Shown: in pieces, positions 25,262-33,908 of the stretch
Layout: every line of letters starts with the position of its first letter
Position numbering within the stretch: position 1 is the stretch's first letter
Assembly: GCF_044772865.1 (NCBI RefSeq)
Contig: NZ_CP173029.1
Location: 310,001-374,000 of the forward strand
Direction: 5' to 3'
From: Algirhabdus cladophorae
GTDB lineage: Bacteria > Pseudomonadota > Alphaproteobacteria > Rhodobacterales > Rhodobacteraceae
Length of the DNA: 64,000 bases
Made by a program: the position numbers and the translations under genes
Notes under the pieces: model-generated
Seen by the model: the letters and a program-made list of their open reading frames with translations, nothing else
What the model was told of the DNA's origin: nothing
Database searches by the model: none

Positions 25262-25295
25262 CCATTGCAGGGGCGCCTGCCACACCCAAGGGGCT

Positions 25296-25625
25296 ATGAC
25301 TGCCTGCTTAGACAACATCTTTGCCGCTTTGGCGGATCCGACCCGTCGCGATATCCTTGCAATGTTGCTTGAGGACGACATGGCAGTGACAGATGTTGCA
25401 GCCCCCTTTGAGATGTCTCTGGCGGCTATTTCCAAACATTTGACGATCCTGACCCGTGCGGGTCTGATCAGCCAAGAAAAGCGCGGTCGCGTCAAATGGT
25501 GCAAGTTAGAGCCCGACGCGATGAAAGCGGCCAGCATATGGATGCAAGGCTTTGGCCAGTTTGAGGCCGTGAACCTAGATGCGTTCGAGGCGTTTTTAGA
25601 TGTGGAGCTGGGGCAAGGATCTTAG
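25296..25625 (+). CDS. ArsR-family transcriptional regulator
   Basis: A 109-residue winged-helix repressor: DNIFAALADPTRRDILAMLL, then FEMSLAAISKHLTILTRAGLISQEKRGRVKWCKL. There is no metal-binding Cys pair typical of ArsR/SmtB metal sensors, so it is more like the non-metal branch often paired with SRPBCC proteins, though none is next door. The start is uncertain: 25296 is preferred because the upstream ATG (25254) lies in the palindrome. The next gene begins 3 bp after its stop. Confidence 0.82.
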   Translation: MTACLDNIFAALADPTRRDILAMLLEDDMAVTDVAAPFEMSLAAISKHLTILTRAGLISQEKRGRVKWCKLEPDAMKAASIWMQGFGQFEAVNLDAFEAFLDVELGQGS

Positions 25626-25628
25626 CTG

Positions 25629-26153
25629 ATGATTTATGTTTTGGCCTATCCCCAGTTCAAATCGAACACGGCGCAGGTCTTGGAGAGGTTTCGTGCCAAA
25701 CATGAACCTGAGCGCGCGAAAATGGTGCCTCCCCATATCACGCTGGCATTTGCTCTAAGGGATATCGACCTTGATCTGTTTTTCGACCATTGCCAGAAGA
25801 TTTGCGCGTCCGTGCAGCCGTTTCAAATCACTTTCAATCAGCAGGCTGTGGTTTGGGACCCCTATGAAAACACCCATAAGCTATTTCTGTGGGTGGGCGC
25901 AGGTGCAGCCAAGCTGAACAATTTGCACCGTCGGATCTACGACGATCCCAATGTTCCGGCAGCTTGTATGGATGGTACATTCCGCCCCCATATGACGATT
26001 GGCACCAATGCAGATCAAAAGGCGTTGGAGGGATTGGATGCGGCGATCCTGAGCCACTTTCCTATACCGGCTCGCCAAAACGGTTTGGATGTTGTGGGAC
26101 TGTTGGATGGTACTGTGACCCCTCTGCGCCATTATTCGTTTGGGCGAGGGTAG
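25629..26153 (+). CDS. 2'-5' RNA ligase / cyclic phosphodiesterase-like protein
   Basis: A 174-residue member of the 2H phosphoesterase superfamily. The two HxT motifs are present as PPHITLAFAL (about residue 34) and RPHMTIGTNA (about 120), which form the catalytic pair. Such proteins hydrolyse 2',3'-cyclic phosphate ends or ligate tRNA halves; the substrate is not predictable. It begins 3 bp after the ArsR stop, so the two are likely one transcript. Confidence 0.82.
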   Translation: MIYVLAYPQFKSNTAQVLERFRAKHEPERAKMVPPHITLAFALRDIDLDLFFDHCQKICASVQPFQITFNQQAVVWDPYENTHKLFLWVGAGAAKLNNLHRRIYDDPNVPAACMDGTFRPHMTIGTNADQKALEGLDAAILSHFPIPARQNGLDVVGLLDGTVTPLRHYSFGRG

Positions 26154-26276
26154 CGCGCGCCGCGCATTTGCTTTGCCACTATAGATCACGGTGTCTTGTT
26201 GCGAATGTGATTGGCCTCGCAAGTGGTTTTGGCACAGGGTGCTGGGGTAACCCGCTATCACTAAAAGGCCCTACCC

Positions 26277-27662
26277 ATGTTTTTTGATGCCCGCTGCTTT
26301 CGCCCCGTTTTGTTTGCATGTGTGGCAGCCTTTGGGATCGTTGGCCTGTCGCCCTTGGCCCAAGCAGACAGCACGCAAACGCTCCCCGATTATGTGATCG
26401 CGGAATTTGGCCAGCCGCCTGCAGTACCCAGTGGTCCCTTACCGCAAGATTTGGAATTTGCTGTGCGCGCAGTGTTTATCGAAAGCCTCGAACAATCGGT
26501 GTGGGGCCGGGATCAAATGCTGGCCTTGGAACAGATCGCGCAGTCCAAGGATCCGCGCCTTGCATGGATCGTCAGCGATATGATGCGATTTACATGGCAG
26601 TCAGAGTTTGATGACGCTTTGGCGGACGCTGCAACGCGATTGTTACAGGTTGATCTGGAAACGCCCTACCGCTGGGCCGAGATCACCAACCATCTGATTG
26701 CATGGGATATTCCGGCCTATCCGGGATACTTGGAGGCCAAGCGATCGATCTTTACCAATTTTGTCCCTGGATGGGAGCGTATTTTCGTTGAGGGTGATAT
26801 CGATTGGCGCCATGTCTCGTGGGGTGGGGTTTTGATCGATGACCGGCCTTACGACACGACCGATGAGGCCTGCAATTGCATTCCGGCGGCGGACAACCCG
26901 CAGGTGAGCACAGCGGCCGAGGCCACATGGCTCCGCGATGAGGATATCGTCTTTGGCATCGAAATAAATGGCGAGGCCCGGGCCTATCCGCGCCAGATCA
27001 TGGAAGTGCGTGAGATGGTGAATGACACGCTGGGCGGACGCGATCTGGGCATTCCCTATTGCACGTTGTGCGGTGCCGCGCAGGCCTATTTCACGGATGA
27101 ATTGCCCCAAGGGGTCGCGCGTCCGGTGTTGCGCACGTCAGGCCTTCTGATCCGGTCCAATAAAGTGATGTACGATATCACCACCCATTCGGTGTTTGAT
27201 ACGTTTCTAGGCCATGCAGTGACGGGGCCCTTGGCAGATCGCGGTCTGAAACTGCAACAGGCCACGGTGATCACTACGGATTGGGGGACATGGAAAGAGG
27301 ATCATCCAGACACAACAGTTCTGATCGAAGACCTCGCAATGGGGCGCAATTTTGACTTTCGCAACGGACGTGATGCCAATGGCCCGATCTTTCCCGTGGG
27401 CGATGTGGACCCGCGATTGCCAGTCCAAGAGGATATTATTGGGATTGTCATGGCCGATGGCACGCCAGTGGCCTTTGAACGGGCTGCAGCGATGATCGCG
27501 CTGACCAACGGGGTCGATGTAACCTATGGCGATGTGCGGCTAAAGCTGGATGCTGCAGGCATCAAAGTTGTGGATGCCGACGGTCGCGATTTGGGCTCCC
27601 ACCAAGCGTTTTGGTTTGCTTGGTCGCAGTTTCATCCCAATACCGAACTATGGGCGGGCTAA
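26277..27662 (+). CDS. Exported DUF3179-domain protein
   Basis: A 461-residue protein with a signal peptide (ACVAAFGIVGLSPLAQA, cleavage near residue 30) and a DUF3179 domain (about 195-455) recognisable by FGIEINGEARAYPRQIMEVREMVND, IPYCTLCGAAQAYF and GLLIRSNKVMYD. The Cys pair in CTLCG is a family hallmark. Function unknown; exported location inferred. Its stop overlaps the end of the convergent lipoprotein gene by 4 nt. Confidence 0.85.
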   Translation: MFFDARCFRPVLFACVAAFGIVGLSPLAQADSTQTLPDYVIAEFGQPPAVPSGPLPQDLEFAVRAVFIESLEQSVWGRDQMLALEQIAQSKDPRLAWIVSDMMRFTWQSEFDDALADAATRLLQVDLETPYRWAEITNHLIAWDIPAYPGYLEAKRSIFTNFVPGWERIFVEGDIDWRHVSWGGVLIDDRPYDTTDEACNCIPAADNPQVSTAAEATWLRDEDIVFGIEINGEARAYPRQIMEVREMVNDTLGGRDLGIPYCTLCGAAQAYFTDELPQGVARPVLRTSGLLIRSNKVMYDITTHSVFDTFLGHAVTGPLADRGLKLQQATVITTDWGTWKEDHPDTTVLIEDLAMGRNFDFRNGRDANGPIFPVGDVDPRLPVQEDIIGIVMADGTPVAFERAAAMIALTNGVDVTYGDVRLKLDAAGIKVVDADGRDLGSHQAFWFAWSQFHPNTELWAG

Positions 27663-27946
27663 AGGCCCTCTTGCGGGATCGAGAATAGTACCCAATCGCC
27701 AATTTGATCGACCGCCACGCCGCCCTCGGCCCGTCTGTCGGCGATGGCGCCAACCTCATGTTTTGGGCAGCCGATCAGAAGTGCGGTGTGATCCAAATAG
27801 TCGATGGTCAGGTCATTTTCCCCGATCACTTGGCAGACATCAGCCTCCGCCGGATAGGGGCGCACGCCGACCAGCCCCGAGGCCTCGGGCGGTGTATAGG
27901 CACAGGCCGCTAGCAGAGCGATGGCGGGTGAAAAGCGCAAAATCAT
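27659..27946 (-). CDS. Small lipoprotein of unknown function at the end of the galactoside operon
   Basis: A 95-residue protein with a short signal peptide and lipobox LLAAC (Cys15), then about 80 residues with two further Cys (38 and 60) that could form a disulfide. The ATG overlaps the mutarotase stop by 4 nt (ATGA), tying it to the galactoside operon. I do not recognise the family. Confidence 0.65.
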   Translation of the reverse strand: MILRFSPAIALLAACAYTPPEASGLVGVRPYPAEADVCQVIGENDLTIDYLDHTALLIGCPKHEVGAIADRRAEGGVAVDQIGDWVLFSIPQEGL

Positions 27947-28881
27947 GTTGTTTCCTCAAATCGATATTCAGTGACTTGTCCGTAGGTTTCGCCCGCGTTT
28001 AATCGCACAGAGGGAAAGTCATCTCGGTTTGGGGCGTTAGGAAACCCTTGGGTCTCGAGCGCGATATGGCTGTAGGGGGTCGGCAATGTGCGTCCGTCGT
28101 AGACTTGCAAGCCAGCCTCGGAGGTGGCGATGGTCATGCTGATGCCACAGGGTGCTGTGAGGCGGGCCACGTCGCGGACTTTGTCGGTGCTTTGGAGCAG
28201 AACAAGATTGTGATCAATCGTGCCTGTTGAATCGGCGGGCAAGGTCAGATCGCTAGCGAAATTATAGGGGCAAGTTTCGACTTGGGTCGGGATATTGGCG
28301 TCATCCACGGCCAGCCAATGCTGCGTGTCGACCCACAGTTTATGGCCTGCGAAAGTCTTGGACCCGTCAAGGTTCCAGTAGCCGTGATGGGTGAGATTGA
28401 CCCAAGTGTCAGCGTCAGTGGTGGCCAGCATCGTCAGCCAAAGTGAACTGCCAACTATTTCATATCGCAGGGCAAAGGCACGGTTGCCGGGAAAACCACT
28501 GTCGCCGTCCGGGGCCGTCAGCGTGAGCAAAACATGGGTGTCTGCGATCTCGGCCATTTGCCAATTGCGAAAACTAAAGCCGTCTTTGCCAGAATGCAGA
28601 CAGTTGGGGGCCTCGTTTGGATCGAACTGGTGCGTGTTGCCGTCCAAACTGGCTGCTGCATCCTCAATTCGGTTGGCCACAGGACCGATCATGCACCCCG
28701 CATAGGTACCGGCGCTGAGGTAGTCCCTCAGCGTATCATAGCCCAGCGTCATGTTGGGGCCATCGCCCATCCGAACAGACTGCACTGTGGCACCATAGCT
28801 GAGAATGGCCACTTCCAACTGATCGTTTTTCAGCACGTGGCGGGTAACGACCTCGCCGTTGTCTAGCGTTCCAAAGCTCAT
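27943..28881 (-). CDS. galM: Aldose 1-epimerase (galactose mutarotase)
   Basis: Interconverts alpha- and beta-galactose released by the two galactosidases. The 312-residue beta-sandwich protein has GPVANRIEDAAASL, CLHSGKDGFSFRNW with a conserved His, NLTHHGYWNLDGS with the catalytic His, and a C-terminal GLQVYDGRTL and ALETQGFPNAPNRDDFPS with the catalytic Glu. Start 28881 overlaps the beta-galactosidase stop by 4 nt and has GGGAGG upstream; a TTG four codons earlier is less likely. Confidence 0.92.
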   Translation of the reverse strand: MSFGTLDNGEVVTRHVLKNDQLEVAILSYGATVQSVRMGDGPNMTLGYDTLRDYLSAGTYAGCMIGPVANRIEDAAASLDGNTHQFDPNEAPNCLHSGKDGFSFRNWQMAEIADTHVLLTLTAPDGDSGFPGNRAFALRYEIVGSSLWLTMLATTDADTWVNLTHHGYWNLDGSKTFAGHKLWVDTQHWLAVDDANIPTQVETCPYNFASDLTLPADSTGTIDHNLVLLQSTDKVRDVARLTAPCGISMTIATSEAGLQVYDGRTLPTPYSHIALETQGFPNAPNRDDFPSVRLNAGETYGQVTEYRFEETT

Positions 28882-30779
28882 AACGCCTCCCAATGAACAC
28901 CTGCTGCGGGGATGATTTGGTCACCCACAGTCGTGTCCGTTTGATCATAGTTGAACCAGAACCGATGTGTCGAGGTTGTGCGGCATCGCAAGCCTTCGGG
29001 CAGGGACATAGTGGCAATGTCTGCCGCTTCGCAAAGATGCCTAAGGATGCGGTCGAACGCCAGTTGGTCGGGCCAACCTGCGAGGTAATAGAGGCCATTG
29101 TCACCGGTCAATGCGGGCAGGCCGCTTTGTGTTTTGAACAGCGCCGGGGCGCTTCCTTCGAGATGCTCGAAGAAATGCATCAGGCTTCCGCCGCCGTCCA
29201 GCGCCATCAGCGCTGTGGCGGGCATGGTTTCTGTCATTGTTATGGTCGCCTCAAGGCCAGGCAGGTTCGGCCCCATAGGTAGCGGGATCGATAGCTCGTC
29301 TGTTTTGGTGTTTGTGCGGGGGCCCAACAAGGCGGTGCCTTGGTAGTCTGGCAATTGGGTGAGGATGAACTGCGGTAGGCTCAACAGGCCGGGGGCCAGC
29401 ACCAGTTTATAGTCGGCCAATCTAGCGTCAGCGGCATTGACTATATCTACGTTTAGGCCTTTGCGCCGCAAAGCCTTGTAGGTGTCGAAGCATAAGGCAA
29501 AGTAGTCGAAACTGGCACCTTGGGGCTGGGCCTTCCATGCCCAATCTGACGGGTAGTCGAACAACAGGGCCACGTCGGAGGGGCCTGCATCGGTGTCGGG
29601 CAAGTCCGCGATTTCACGCGCCACTTGCTGGCATTCGGCAAAGGCCGGTGCGGGCGCGCTGTCTGGGCGTAGCAGGCCTGCGTGCATTTGCTCTTGGGCA
29701 AAGGGGGCTTGCCGCCAGCGAAAATAGCAGACGGTTTCGGCGCCATGGGCGAATGCCTCCCACGCCCAGAGGCGGGCCATGCCGGGCAACGGGGCTGGGT
29801 TGAACGGGGCCCAGTTTACGGGGCCGGGTTGTTGTTCCATGATCCACCAGCGGCCACGCCCCACGGCACGGTAAAGATCGTGGTGGAACGCCTGCATGTC
29901 CGGATCGCCTTGCCGCAGAAATTGCGCTTTGTGGGCCTCAGATGCCTCGAGCCGATCTGACAAAAATCCGATAGGGTAGCTATCCCATGAAGCGATATCC
30001 AGATCAGCGCCAACATCGAAATGGTCAAAATCCAGCACGCGGCCCATATAGTTGTGAATGAGCGGCGCGTCAGTGTAACGGCGCAGGATGTCCGTCTGAA
30101 CCCGATTGAAGGCGACCACTTGGTCCGAACTATAGCGTGCAAAGGCCAGTTGGTGCGGGTGATTGGGTTCGGTCACAGTCAGGTTGGGCAAATCCACTTG
30201 GTCAAAGCTGTCGTATTCCATGGACCAGAACACATTGCCCCATGCCGCGTTTAAGGCTTGGGTCGATTGGTATTTTTGGGCCAGCCAGTCTTGGAAGCCT
30301 TTGCGCGCCGCCTCGGAATAGCTGATCGTGGTGTCGTGGCAGCCGTATTCATTGTCGGTCTGCCATGCGGCGATATGGGGGTGGGCAGCGTAACGTTTTG
30401 CCATGGCTTCGACAATGATTGCGCATTGGTCGCGGTAGCCAACGTGGGAAAAGCAATAGTGACGGCGTGAGCCAAATTTGCGAGGGTGACCTTGGGCATC
30501 CACGGCTAGCATGTCGGGGTATTTGTCCACGACCCATCGGGGCGGTGTTGCTGTGGGTGTGCCCATGATGATCTTGAGGCCTGCCTTGCCAAGCACGTCG
30601 ATGGCGCGGTCCAACCACGCCCAATCGAAGGTGCCTTCGGAGGGTTCCAGACGGCTCCATGCAAATTCGCCGATGCGTACCCATGTCAGGCCCGCGTCAA
30701 TCATTTGGGCGGCATCACGCGCCCAAATATCTTCGGGCCAATGTTCGGGATAATAGCAAGTGCCAAGGGTACGTTTCAT
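28878..30779 (-). CDS. Beta-galactosidase, GH42
   Basis: A 633-residue GH42 enzyme hydrolysing terminal beta-galactosides. The TIM barrel starts LGTCYYPEHWPEDIWARDAAQM; the acid/base is Glu144 in QTDNEYGCHD and the nucleophile Glu315 in WWIMEQQPGPVNW. The trimerisation and C-terminal beta domains follow. There is no signal peptide, so it acts on imported oligosaccharide, fitting the ABC transporter in the operon. Ends in ATGA overlap with galM. Confidence 0.95.
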   Translation of the reverse strand: MKRTLGTCYYPEHWPEDIWARDAAQMIDAGLTWVRIGEFAWSRLEPSEGTFDWAWLDRAIDVLGKAGLKIIMGTPTATPPRWVVDKYPDMLAVDAQGHPRKFGSRRHYCFSHVGYRDQCAIIVEAMAKRYAAHPHIAAWQTDNEYGCHDTTISYSEAARKGFQDWLAQKYQSTQALNAAWGNVFWSMEYDSFDQVDLPNLTVTEPNHPHQLAFARYSSDQVVAFNRVQTDILRRYTDAPLIHNYMGRVLDFDHFDVGADLDIASWDSYPIGFLSDRLEASEAHKAQFLRQGDPDMQAFHHDLYRAVGRGRWWIMEQQPGPVNWAPFNPAPLPGMARLWAWEAFAHGAETVCYFRWRQAPFAQEQMHAGLLRPDSAPAPAFAECQQVAREIADLPDTDAGPSDVALLFDYPSDWAWKAQPQGASFDYFALCFDTYKALRRKGLNVDIVNAADARLADYKLVLAPGLLSLPQFILTQLPDYQGTALLGPRTNTKTDELSIPLPMGPNLPGLEATITMTETMPATALMALDGGGSLMHFFEHLEGSAPALFKTQSGLPALTGDNGLYYLAGWPDQLAFDRILRHLCEAADIATMSLPEGLRCRTTSTHRFWFNYDQTDTTVGDQIIPAAGVHWEAL

Positions 30780-30785
30780 GCAGGC

Positions 30786-31628
30786 TTAGTCCAATAGGAT
30801 CCGGGGTTCTGGCAAGCCGGTCGAGACGGCGTTGACCACAAAGGTTTGGCCGTGTTCGGGGGTGTTTGCCAAGTCCTGATCACTCAGGTTTTGCGTGGCT
30901 GACGTGACGTAGAGATCGGTGAGGTCAGGACCGCCAAAGGCAGGGCAGGACGTGTGCAGGGCAGGTAGGGCAACGGCGTGAATGAACTGGCCCTTGGGGT
31001 CGTAAGCAGCCACGCGCCCAGCCCCCCACTGCGCATTCCAAAATGTGCCGTTTGCGTCAGTGACCGCGCCGTCTGGACCGAAATCCTGGTCCGTAAAATT
31101 GAGGAACACCTGCCGATCCCCTTGAGGCCAGCCAAGATCATCAAGGGGCTGTCGCCACACGATCTTTGCCCCGCTGTCCGAGAAGTAGGCACAGGATTTG
31201 TCGGGGGCAAAGCAGATGGCGTTGGGGATGGTGATATTGGTAAATAGCTGGTTCAACTCGCCTTTGTAAAAGCGGTAAATTGAGCCTGCGTTTGGTTGGG
31301 CGGTAAGGCCCATGGTGCTGATCCAGAACCCGCCCCACGGATCGGCGCGCCCGTCGTTGGAGCGGGTGTTGGGGTTGTCGGCTTCGAGGTTTGCGACGTG
31401 GGTTTGCGTCCCTTTGGTCAGGTCAAAGCAGAACAAGGCGCGGTCAGAGGCGATAAGCAGCGTGTCGCGGTCAATCCATCCGCAGGCCGAGACCATATGG
31501 TCAAACGCCCAAGATTTTGCTTTGGAATGCAGCGTTTTGTTCAAGATATCGAACCAAAAAAACTCACTGCGATCTGGATGCCAGAACGCGCCTTCGCCTA
31601 AGGCGCAAACGCGGTCATCGAAAATCAC
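30786..31628 (-). CDS. SMP-30/gluconolactonase-family lactonase (probable galactonolactonase)
   Basis: A 280-residue six-bladed beta-propeller. Metal-binding signatures are LGEGAFWHPDRSEFFWFDI (Glu), NTRSNDGRADPWGGFWISTMG (Asn, Asp), ITIPNAICFAPD and NFTDQDFGPDGAVTDANGTFW (Asp). By position it should open the galactono-lactone made by the SDR dehydrogenase. The ATG overlaps the aldolase stop by 4 nt. Confidence 0.88.
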   Translation of the reverse strand: MIFDDRVCALGEGAFWHPDRSEFFWFDILNKTLHSKAKSWAFDHMVSACGWIDRDTLLIASDRALFCFDLTKGTQTHVANLEADNPNTRSNDGRADPWGGFWISTMGLTAQPNAGSIYRFYKGELNQLFTNITIPNAICFAPDKSCAYFSDSGAKIVWRQPLDDLGWPQGDRQVFLNFTDQDFGPDGAVTDANGTFWNAQWGAGRVAAYDPKGQFIHAVALPALHTSCPAFGGPDLTDLYVTSATQNLSDQDLANTPEHGQTFVVNAVSTGLPEPRILLD

Positions 31629-32230
31629 GCGGTGGCCTTGTCGAATGCGGCGACCATAGCGGTGGCGAGGGTCTTGACCTCGGACGCCGCACGCCCGGGT
31701 TTATAAAGCGCCGATCCAATGCCAAAGCCATCTGCGCTGGCCGCCATCCATTCGCCGAAATTATCCGCGGACGCGCCACCAACTGCGAAGACTTGTGTGC
31801 CGGGGGGCAGAACCGCGCGGAGTGCTTTCATGCCTGTAGGGCCCATCAATTCTGCTGGAAATATTTTCAGCCCATCAGCGCCAGCCTTTAGGGCGGCAAA
31901 ACATTCGGTGGGGGTGTAGACGCCGGGCCAGCTTTGCAGCCCGAGCTCCTTGCTGCGCTTGATCACGTCCAGATCGCAATTGGGCGAGACGATCAACTTG
32001 CCGCCAACATCGGCCACTTGCTCGACGACATCGGTGTTAAGGACCGTGCCTGCGCCGATCAGGGCCTGAGCGCCAAAGGCCTTTGCCATTATCCCGATGC
32101 TGTCCAATGCGTCGGGTGAATTCATCGGGACTTCGATCCGGTCGATGCCCGCCTCGATCAGAACGGCGCAGACATCATGGGCCTCAGGCGGGGTGATGCC
32201 GCGCAGGATGGCGATCAAAGGGCGGCTCAT
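31625..32230 (-). CDS. dgoA: 2-Dehydro-3-deoxy-6-phosphogalactonate aldolase
   Basis: A 201-residue class-I KDPG/KDPGal aldolase. RPLIAILRGITPPEAHDV starts the barrel; RIEVPMNSPDA and LIGAGTVLNTDVV follow, and LIVSPNCDLDVI carries the loop characteristic of DgoA-type enzymes; the Schiff-base Lys is in GADGLKIFPAELMGP. It yields pyruvate and glyceraldehyde 3-phosphate. Start 32230 (MSRPLIAIL) overlaps the kinase stop by 4 nt. Confidence 0.93.
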   Translation of the reverse strand: MSRPLIAILRGITPPEAHDVCAVLIEAGIDRIEVPMNSPDALDSIGIMAKAFGAQALIGAGTVLNTDVVEQVADVGGKLIVSPNCDLDVIKRSKELGLQSWPGVYTPTECFAALKAGADGLKIFPAELMGPTGMKALRAVLPPGTQVFAVGGASADNFGEWMAASADGFGIGSALYKPGRAASEVKTLATAMVAAFDKATA

Positions 32231-33141
32231 ACGGTTTCCTTTACATGGGCGTGGGCAGCGGTCAGGCCTGCAAGGGTCATGCGCGTTCCATCGGTTTGGG
32301 TCACCGGCACGGCTTGGGCTTGCAACGCGTCGGTGTAGATTTTCGACAGGCCGTCTGCACCCAAGACGCAAACATTCTGGCCCAACCAATAGGGTTTCGA
32401 GGCAGCCAGTTCCGCGCCGATCAGCAGGCCCGACAACTTGGCGCGGGCTTGGTGCGGGGTTTGATCGGTCAGCAAGTCAGCCGCACGAATGGAAAAGAGG
32501 TTCGCCGCCAGTGTTTCGGGCCGCGACATGGCGAGTTCCAACCCTTCCGCAAACGCCAGATCATCCCACCCCGCGCCGCCTACGGAATGCTTTAGAACGG
32601 AGTTTTGGGACAGCAGATTGAACATCTCGCCAGTCATAAAGGTGCGGAAGCTGATAATCTCGTTTGCGCTGATATGGACCCATTTGGTGTGTGTGCCCGG
32701 CAAACAGACAACGCCGTCCCAATCCTTGTTCAAAGACAAAAAGCCTGCGATCTGGGTTTCTTCGCCGCGCATTACATCGTGGTTTGGTTTGATCTGTTGC
32801 ACGCCGGAGATCACGCGGACCTTGAGGCGCGGATCATCACAGGGCGGCATGACCACTTGATCAGGCAGAACCGGGCATGGGGCTGTGGAGTAGGGCGCCT
32901 CAACCCACCCTTGGCGCGAACCGACCATGCCACAAGCGATCACATCAGTGGGGCCTGCCAACCACGGGCCAATAAGTTCTAACAAAGCCGGTTCAAAATC
33001 TTCGCGTGCCAGTTGGCCCATGCCTTTGGGACTGCTGGCTTGGGCCAAAACGGTGCCCGAGCGCGACATGGCATAGCAGCGCAGGTTTGAGGTGCCCCAA
33101 TCGACGGCAATCCAGTCTGCTTTGATCCCTGTTTCGCTCAT
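32227..33141 (-). CDS. dgoK: 2-Dehydro-3-deoxygalactonokinase
   Basis: Phosphorylates KDGal before aldol cleavage. The 304-residue protein matches the family: DWIAVDWGTSNLRCYAM at the start, then IACGMVGSRQGWVEAPY, VCLPGTHTKWVHI and FRTFMTGEMFNLLSQNSVL. ATGA overlaps on both sides place it between the dehydrogenase and aldolase. Confidence 0.94.
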   Translation of the reverse strand: MSETGIKADWIAVDWGTSNLRCYAMSRSGTVLAQASSPKGMGQLAREDFEPALLELIGPWLAGPTDVIACGMVGSRQGWVEAPYSTAPCPVLPDQVVMPPCDDPRLKVRVISGVQQIKPNHDVMRGEETQIAGFLSLNKDWDGVVCLPGTHTKWVHISANEIISFRTFMTGEMFNLLSQNSVLKHSVGGAGWDDLAFAEGLELAMSRPETLAANLFSIRAADLLTDQTPHQARAKLSGLLIGAELAASKPYWLGQNVCVLGADGLSKIYTDALQAQAVPVTQTDGTRMTLAGLTAAHAHVKETV

Positions 33142-33908
33142 CCTGTCACCACAACGCCGCCATCAATCACCAAGGCCTGGCCTGTCATCATTTTAGAGGT
33201 TTTGGAGGCCAAAAACAAAACGCCGTCCACGATGTCTTGGGGGTCAAGCGTATCCTTCAGGCATTGGCGGTCCAGATGCGCGGCTAGGCCTTCTTCGGTC
33301 ACCCACATATCCTTTTGTTTTTGCGTCAGAACCCAACCGGGGGCCAATGCGTTGACGCGGATTTTGTCGGGTCCGAACTCGCGCGCAAGGCTGCGGGTCA
33401 TGCCGTTGATGCCGGAATTGGCGGCCGTATAAAGAGGATAGCCTGCATTGCCCATCATATAGCTGATGGAACTGAAGTTGATGATCGAGCCAAAGCCAGC
33501 GGATTGCATCTGCGGCAAGACGGCTTGGCAGGCAAAGAAATAGGCCTTGAGGTTGACCGCCATCATCCAATCCCAGAAATCGCTGTCGACTTCCCCAGTC
33601 GTGTGGCGTTTGTCATTTGCGGCGTTGTTGACGAGGGTTGTGATTGGGCCGTGGGCGTCGGCGGATGTCTGGATCGCTGCCTGTAGGGCGGTGGTGTCAG
33701 TGATGTCGCATTGGATGAATAGAGGGCGGGTGCCGTGCTTGGCCTCCATCTCGTCCGCAAAACCCGTGGCGTCCGAGCGACCGACAAAGGCCACTTTGGC
33801 CCCTTGCGCCAGAAACCCGTCAGTGATCGATGCACCGATGCCGGACCCGCCGCCAGTGATGAACACAGAGGCCCCTTTGAGGTCGTGAAAGGTTGCGGTG
33901 ACGGTCAT
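33138..33908 (-). CDS. SDR-family dehydrogenase, probable galactose 1-dehydrogenase, with Asn at the catalytic Lys position
   Basis: A 256-residue short-chain dehydrogenase. The nucleotide site is GGGSGIG (19-25) and NNAAN (94-98). The active-site region has Ser146/147, Tyr160 and then Asn164 where the YxxxK motif would put Lys (read from codon AAT). By operon position it should oxidise galactose to its lactone. The substitution may lower classical activity or mark a subfamily with another proton relay. ATGA overlaps link it to dgoK and the alpha-galactosidase. Confidence 0.88.
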   Translation of the reverse strand: MTVTATFHDLKGASVFITGGGSGIGASITDGFLAQGAKVAFVGRSDATGFADEMEAKHGTRPLFIQCDITDTTALQAAIQTSADAHGPITTLVNNAANDKRHTTGEVDSDFWDWMMAVNLKAYFFACQAVLPQMQSAGFGSIINFSSISYMMGNAGYPLYTAANSGINGMTRSLAREFGPDKIRVNALAPGWVLTQKQKDMWVTEEGLAAHLDRQCLKDTLDPQDIVDGVLFLASKTSKMMTGQALVIDGGVVVTG

